Program-made: the position numbers and the translations under genes
Part shown: positions 60,945-64,000 of the stretch, piece by piece
How positions within the stretch are numbered: position 1 is the stretch's first letter
How the letters are laid out: each line of letters opens with the position of its first letter
The notes under the pieces: generated by a model
What the model saw: the letters and a program-made list of their open reading frames with translations, nothing else
Told to the model about the DNA's origin: nothing
Database searches by the model: none
DNA from: Gracilimonas sp964505215
GTDB lineage: Bacteria; Bacteroidota; Rhodothermia; Balneolales; Balneolaceae
Length of the DNA: 64,000 nucleotides
Direction: 5' to 3'
NCBI GenBank assembly: GCA_964505215.1
Contig: CAZDGU010000006.1
Location: 1 to 64,000 of the forward strand

Positions 60945-62390
60945 TTAATCAGTTGTTATTCCGAATTCATTTTTTAAGGCAGATTGGGCAGCATGATAGC
61001 CGCACATGCCGTGAACGCCGCCGCCGGGCGGGGTAGAGGAGGAGCAAATATACATCCCTTTGGCCGGCATTTGATAGGGATCCCATTTTAAAACCGGCCT
61101 TCCAAATAATTGCTTTACAAACTGTGCGCCACCGTTAATATCACCACCAATATAATTCGCATTATACTGCTCAAACTGCTGCGCAGAAATACGATGCTTA
61201 CTGATAACAGTATCTTTAAAACCCGGAGCATATCGCTCAATTTGATGTTCAATGGCATCCGTCATGTCTTGTTGCGAGCCGTTGGGAACGTGGCAGTAAG
61301 CCCACAGCGTATGCTTTCCTTTGGGTGCGCGGGTTTCGTCAAATAAGCTGGGCTGGGAAAGAAGCACGTATGGTTTTTCGGGATGTTTGTTATCCCAAAC
61401 GGCTTGTTCGGCTTCAGCAATCTCATCGAAAGTTCCTCCCAGATGTAACGTTCCGGCCTTTTTGCACTCCGGATTCAGCCAGGGTACCGGCTCAGAAAGT
61501 GCCCAATCTACTTTAAAAGCTCCCGGTCCATATTGGTAAGACTGAAGTTTATTTCTATAATTTTCAGGAAGCTCATCATCGCAAATATCTGCAATCTGGT
61601 GCGGGGTCAGGTCAAACAAAATGGTTTTTGCGGGGGGAATGTCGGATAAAGAAGAAACTCGGTGATTGGTTTCAATAGAACCGTTTTGCTGCTTTAACAA
61701 TGCCACAAGTGCATGGGTGACGGCAGCCGATCCGCCTTTGGCTATGGGCCAGCCAACGGCGTGAGCCGAACTGCCTAATACAAGCCCAAAAGAAGAGCTG
61801 AATGCCTCGGTTAGCGGGAGTATGCCGTGCGCCGCAGCTCCGGTAAACAATGCGCGTGCCTTCTCCGCTTTAAACACAGACTGGCTCAGTTGTTTGGCTG
61901 AGCGCTGACCAAACCATCCAAACTGTGCCATTAGCATGGGGTGATTTGGAACACGGAGCGTGCCGAATACATCCAAAGAAAGTGCGTTCCATTTTTCTGA
62001 AAAGGGTTGAAACAGATTTTGGTAAGCTTTTCCATCTTCCCCTAAATGCTCTGCCGTTTTTTGAAGAGAGCGATAAGCAAAAGCTGCATCGCCGTTTTCA
62101 AGCGGATGGCCGTATGGAATTTCAGGGTAAATGAATTCAAGTCCATATTTTTCTAACCCCAAAGAGCTCAGAAACGGCGAGCCGACCGTGGTGGGAAAAA
62201 CGGCAGCGCACACATCATGCAAAAAGCCGGGCTCAGTGAGTTCCTGCGTTCGGGTGCCGCCGCCAATAGTGGAGGCTGCTTCAAGCACAAGCACCTTCAA
62301 TCCTTCCTGAGAAAGACGTACAGCCGCACTCAGCCCGTTTGGGCCGCTTCCCACTATAACTGCATCGTATTCCGGGTGTTCAGCGTTCAA
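60945..62390 (-). CDS. NAD(P)/FAD-dependent oxidoreductase, CrtI/phytoene-desaturase-like
   Basis: 481 residues. Dinucleotide-binding start DAVIVGSGPNGLSAAVRLSQ, then LVLEAASTIGGGTRTQELTE. C-terminal FAD loop PAKGMYICSSSTPPGGGVHG with MCGYHAAQSA. It belongs to the amine-oxidase/CrtI clan, in the subgroup beside carotenoid genes or the pyridine nucleotide-disulfide 'PYROXD2'-like proteins. No carotenoid genes are near. Substrate unknown. It starts six bases after the subtilase stop. Confidence 0.9.
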   Translation of the reverse strand: MNAEHPEYDAVIVGSGPNGLSAAVRLSQEGLKVLVLEAASTIGGGTRTQELTEPGFLHDVCAAVFPTTVGSPFLSSLGLEKYGLEFIYPEIPYGHPLENGDAAFAYRSLQKTAEHLGEDGKAYQNLFQPFSEKWNALSLDVFGTLRVPNHPMLMAQFGWFGQRSAKQLSQSVFKAEKARALFTGAAAHGILPLTEAFSSSFGLVLGSSAHAVGWPIAKGGSAAVTHALVALLKQQNGSIETNHRVSSLSDIPPAKTILFDLTPHQIADICDDELPENYRNKLQSYQYGPGAFKVDWALSEPVPWLNPECKKAGTLHLGGTFDEIAEAEQAVWDNKHPEKPYVLLSQPSLFDETRAPKGKHTLWAYCHVPNGSQQDMTDAIEHQIERYAPGFKDTVISKHRISAQQFEQYNANYIGGDINGGAQFVKQLFGRPVLKWDPYQMPAKGMYICSSSTPPGGGVHGMCGYHAAQSALKNEFGITTD

Positions 62391-62396
62391 AGTGAA

Positions 62397-64000
62397 TTAT
62401 GGTTGAGCTCGTTCTCCTGCCAGCTTCAATGCTTCGTATGCATTTATAATTCCTCCGGTAATAGATAATTCTGAGAAATGAACAGGCTCCTGCGTTCCCG
62501 GTTTATACACTACCTGATCAGGTTTGGTAACGGTTTGGAGTATAATATTTTTCACTTCTGTAGTAGAAAGATCCGGATAGTACGACATTATCAACGCCGC
62601 AACGCCTGCAACCACGGGCGAGGCCATGCTGGTACCGCTTTGCATTTTGTAGGTATTATTCGGGTAGGTCGAATACACATCAACGCCGGGGGCAAAAAGA
62701 TCAACAGTGGTTTTGCCATAGTTGCTGAAGGTGGCAACCAGCATGGAGTCGGGCTCCCAGGATGTTGCGCCAACGCTCAAATAGTTTTCTGCAAATCCGC
62801 CATGTTCGTAATATCGGGTTGGGAAGGAGGCGGTGCTATCTACGTTATCACTTCCATTTCCGGCGCCTGAAACCATTAATACGCCTAAACTGTCGGCAAA
62901 ACGGATGGCTTTATCAACATATTCTTTTTGGGGCGAATATCCTTTTCCAAAGCTCATATTCATTACGCGTGCACCGTTTTCGGCGGCGTAACGGATGGCA
63001 TTGGCTACGTCTTTGTCGCGCTCATCGCCATCGGGCACGGTTCGGACAATCATAAGTTCAATATTTGAGGCAATTCCCAATGCGCCGATATTATTATTCC
63101 GAACAGCGCCAATGATGCCGGCAACATGTGTTCCATGGTCGTTATATGGGCCACTTACATCGTTATTTCCATAAAAACGATTGCTGAGGTCATCGTAATC
63201 ATCCCCAACAATATCCCGAGGATTAAACTCCGGATTTAAGCCGTAATCAGCCAAACCTTGAACGTGCTCAAAATATTCCTGAGCATCCGCAAGATCAGAC
63301 TCTTTAATACCGCTGCGTTTCACATTTAGCATCACCTGCTTGGCTTGGGCTAATTGCGGACCTTCGCTTTCGCTAAGCTGAAGTTCATCAATGGAAACAG
63401 AATCAATGTTGGTAATATTCAGCACTTGTTTGATAGACCCGATAGCCATCAAAAACTGACCAATCTGCTGCATTTCTTGATTATTTTTCTCAACCCGACG
63501 CTCATAGGCTTTCTTTATTTCCTGAAAATATGCAAACTCTTCTTGTTGCGCATCAGCTACAGAATCAGCAGAAAGCCCTTCGTATTTTTCGCTTAACTTG
63601 GCGTACAAGCGAGTTACCTCATAGGTGTCTTTTTTAACGTGCGTGCTGTCGGGGCCGCCAATAAAATTCCAGCCATAGATGTCATCCACGTAGCCATTTC
63701 CGTCATCATCGGCATTGTTGTTTGGAATCTCATTTTCATTCACCCAAATATTGGCTTTCAAATCTTCGTGCTCAATATCTGTTCCCGAATCAATGATGGC
63801 CACAATTACTTTCTCTTTTGGGGTTTGATTGGCTAACAGCTCGGTATAGGCTTTTTCAACGCCGGTTCCATAGTATGGCGAAGCATTAGCAGGGGTGAGG
63901 TGCCAGGTTTCGGTAGCCGTGATTTCTTCCGTTTCGGGAACGGCGGTTTCCGTTTTATCCGGAGCATCGGGCTTTTCGGAAGTGGTAGATTTGGTGCCCG
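62397..64000 (-). CDS. S8 family serine peptidase (subtilase), 5' end outside window
   Basis: 534 residues are visible; the frame remains open to the window edge, so the signal and start are missing. Internal ATG 63803 is not the start. Catalytic Asp in VAIIDSGTDIEHEDL, His in DHGTHVAGIIG, Ser in SGTSMASPVVAG. A helical insert of about 150 residues (EYFAYF/ENNQEMQQ-rich) lies between the Asp and the His, as in many Bacteroidota subtilases. The visible N-terminal part (TSEKPDAPDKTETAVPETEE) is low-complexity, likely an exported linker. First gene of the visible subtilase-oxidoreductase-permease operon. Confidence 0.93.
   Translation of the reverse strand, partial: GTKSTTSEKPDAPDKTETAVPETEEITATETWHLTPANASPYYGTGVEKAYTELLANQTPKEKVIVAIIDSGTDIEHEDLKANIWVNENEIPNNNADDDGNGYVDDIYGWNFIGGPDSTHVKKDTYEVTRLYAKLSEKYEGLSADSVADAQQEEFAYFQEIKKAYERRVEKNNQEMQQIGQFLMAIGSIKQVLNITNIDSVSIDELQLSESEGPQLAQAKQVMLNVKRSGIKESDLADAQEYFEHVQGLADYGLNPEFNPRDIVGDDYDDLSNRFYGNNDVSGPYNDHGTHVAGIIGAVRNNNIGALGIASNIELMIVRTVPDGDERDKDVANAIRYAAENGARVMNMSFGKGYSPQKEYVDKAIRFADSLGVLMVSGAGNGSDNVDSTASFPTRYYEHGGFAENYLSVGATSWEPDSMLVATFSNYGKTTVDLFAPGVDVYSTYPNNTYKMQSGTSMASPVVAGVAALIMSYYPDLSTTEVKNIILQTVTKPDQVVYKPGTQEPVHFSELSITGGIINAYEALKLAGERAQP

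Overview
The window looks like a chromosomal stretch from a Balneolota / Rhodothermota-type member of the wider Bacteroidota (Balneola/Gracilimonas-like). That placement is inferred from: weak or absent Shine-Dalgarno sites; a secreted amidase ending in the NYPNPFNPST-type C-terminal sorting domain; two MGQQQ-type pilin-like proteins; a Sec/lipoprotein-type (clade II) N2O reductase; and a 640-residue NagB fusion of the Bacteroidota kind. A run of 100 N at 40129-40228 shows this is a scaffold with an assembly gap. No rRNA, tRNA, CRISPR array or intact transposon was seen.

Layout. 0-2.3 kb: a propeller-like fragment, a thioredoxin-like lipoprotein and a 1 kb repeat-filled spacer. 2.3-10 kb (minus): a TetR-led multidrug efflux operon (tetR, tolC, adaptor, RND pump, flavin monooxygenase). 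10-11.6 kb: a GbsR/MarR regulator and an acyl-ACP thioesterase. 11.7-25.6 kb: a peptidoglycan-turnover and amino-sugar salvage region. It holds an HGSNAT/NagX-like acetyltransferase, a BadF-type sugar kinase, a NagZ-like GH3, a NamZ-like DUF1343 protein, two amidases, a TolB-like propeller, an AmpG-like transporter and NagB fused to a PIG-L/LmbE domain. Together these can cut muropeptides outside the cytoplasm, import the sugars, phosphorylate them and feed fructose-6-phosphate. 26-36.9 kb: TatD, an AlkA-like glycosylase with a changed catalytic site, a second RND pump and adaptor, an LPP20-like lipoprotein, a threonine dehydratase-like enzyme and an AsmA-like protein. 37-40.2 kb: a repeat-rich island with a truncated gene and two pilin-like genes between near-identical 408 bp direct repeats. 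40.2-44.6 kb: a small membrane protein, a class III cyclase, Ndk and a second NamZ-like lipoprotein.

45.3-55.9 kb (plus): a nitrous oxide reduction locus (cytochrome c, nosZ, a membrane protein, nosL, nosD, nosF, nosY). It is followed by an Rrf2 regulator, the RIC iron-sulfur repair protein, an uncharacterised 606-residue cysteine-rich protein and two small paired membrane proteins with a heme-copper-oxidase helix II-like motif. 56-64 kb: a dead transposase OrfA, HdeD, a DUF302/OsmC/thioredoxin/DUF2892 redox cluster, and an operon of a subtilase, a CrtI-like FAD oxidoreductase and an FbpB-like permease.

The spacers carry at least five interspersed non-coding repeat families. One has a conserved hairpin whose arms change together between copies. 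The most interesting unexplained parts are the repeat-flanked pilin pair, the hairpin family and the conserved unknown genes downstream of the nos operon.
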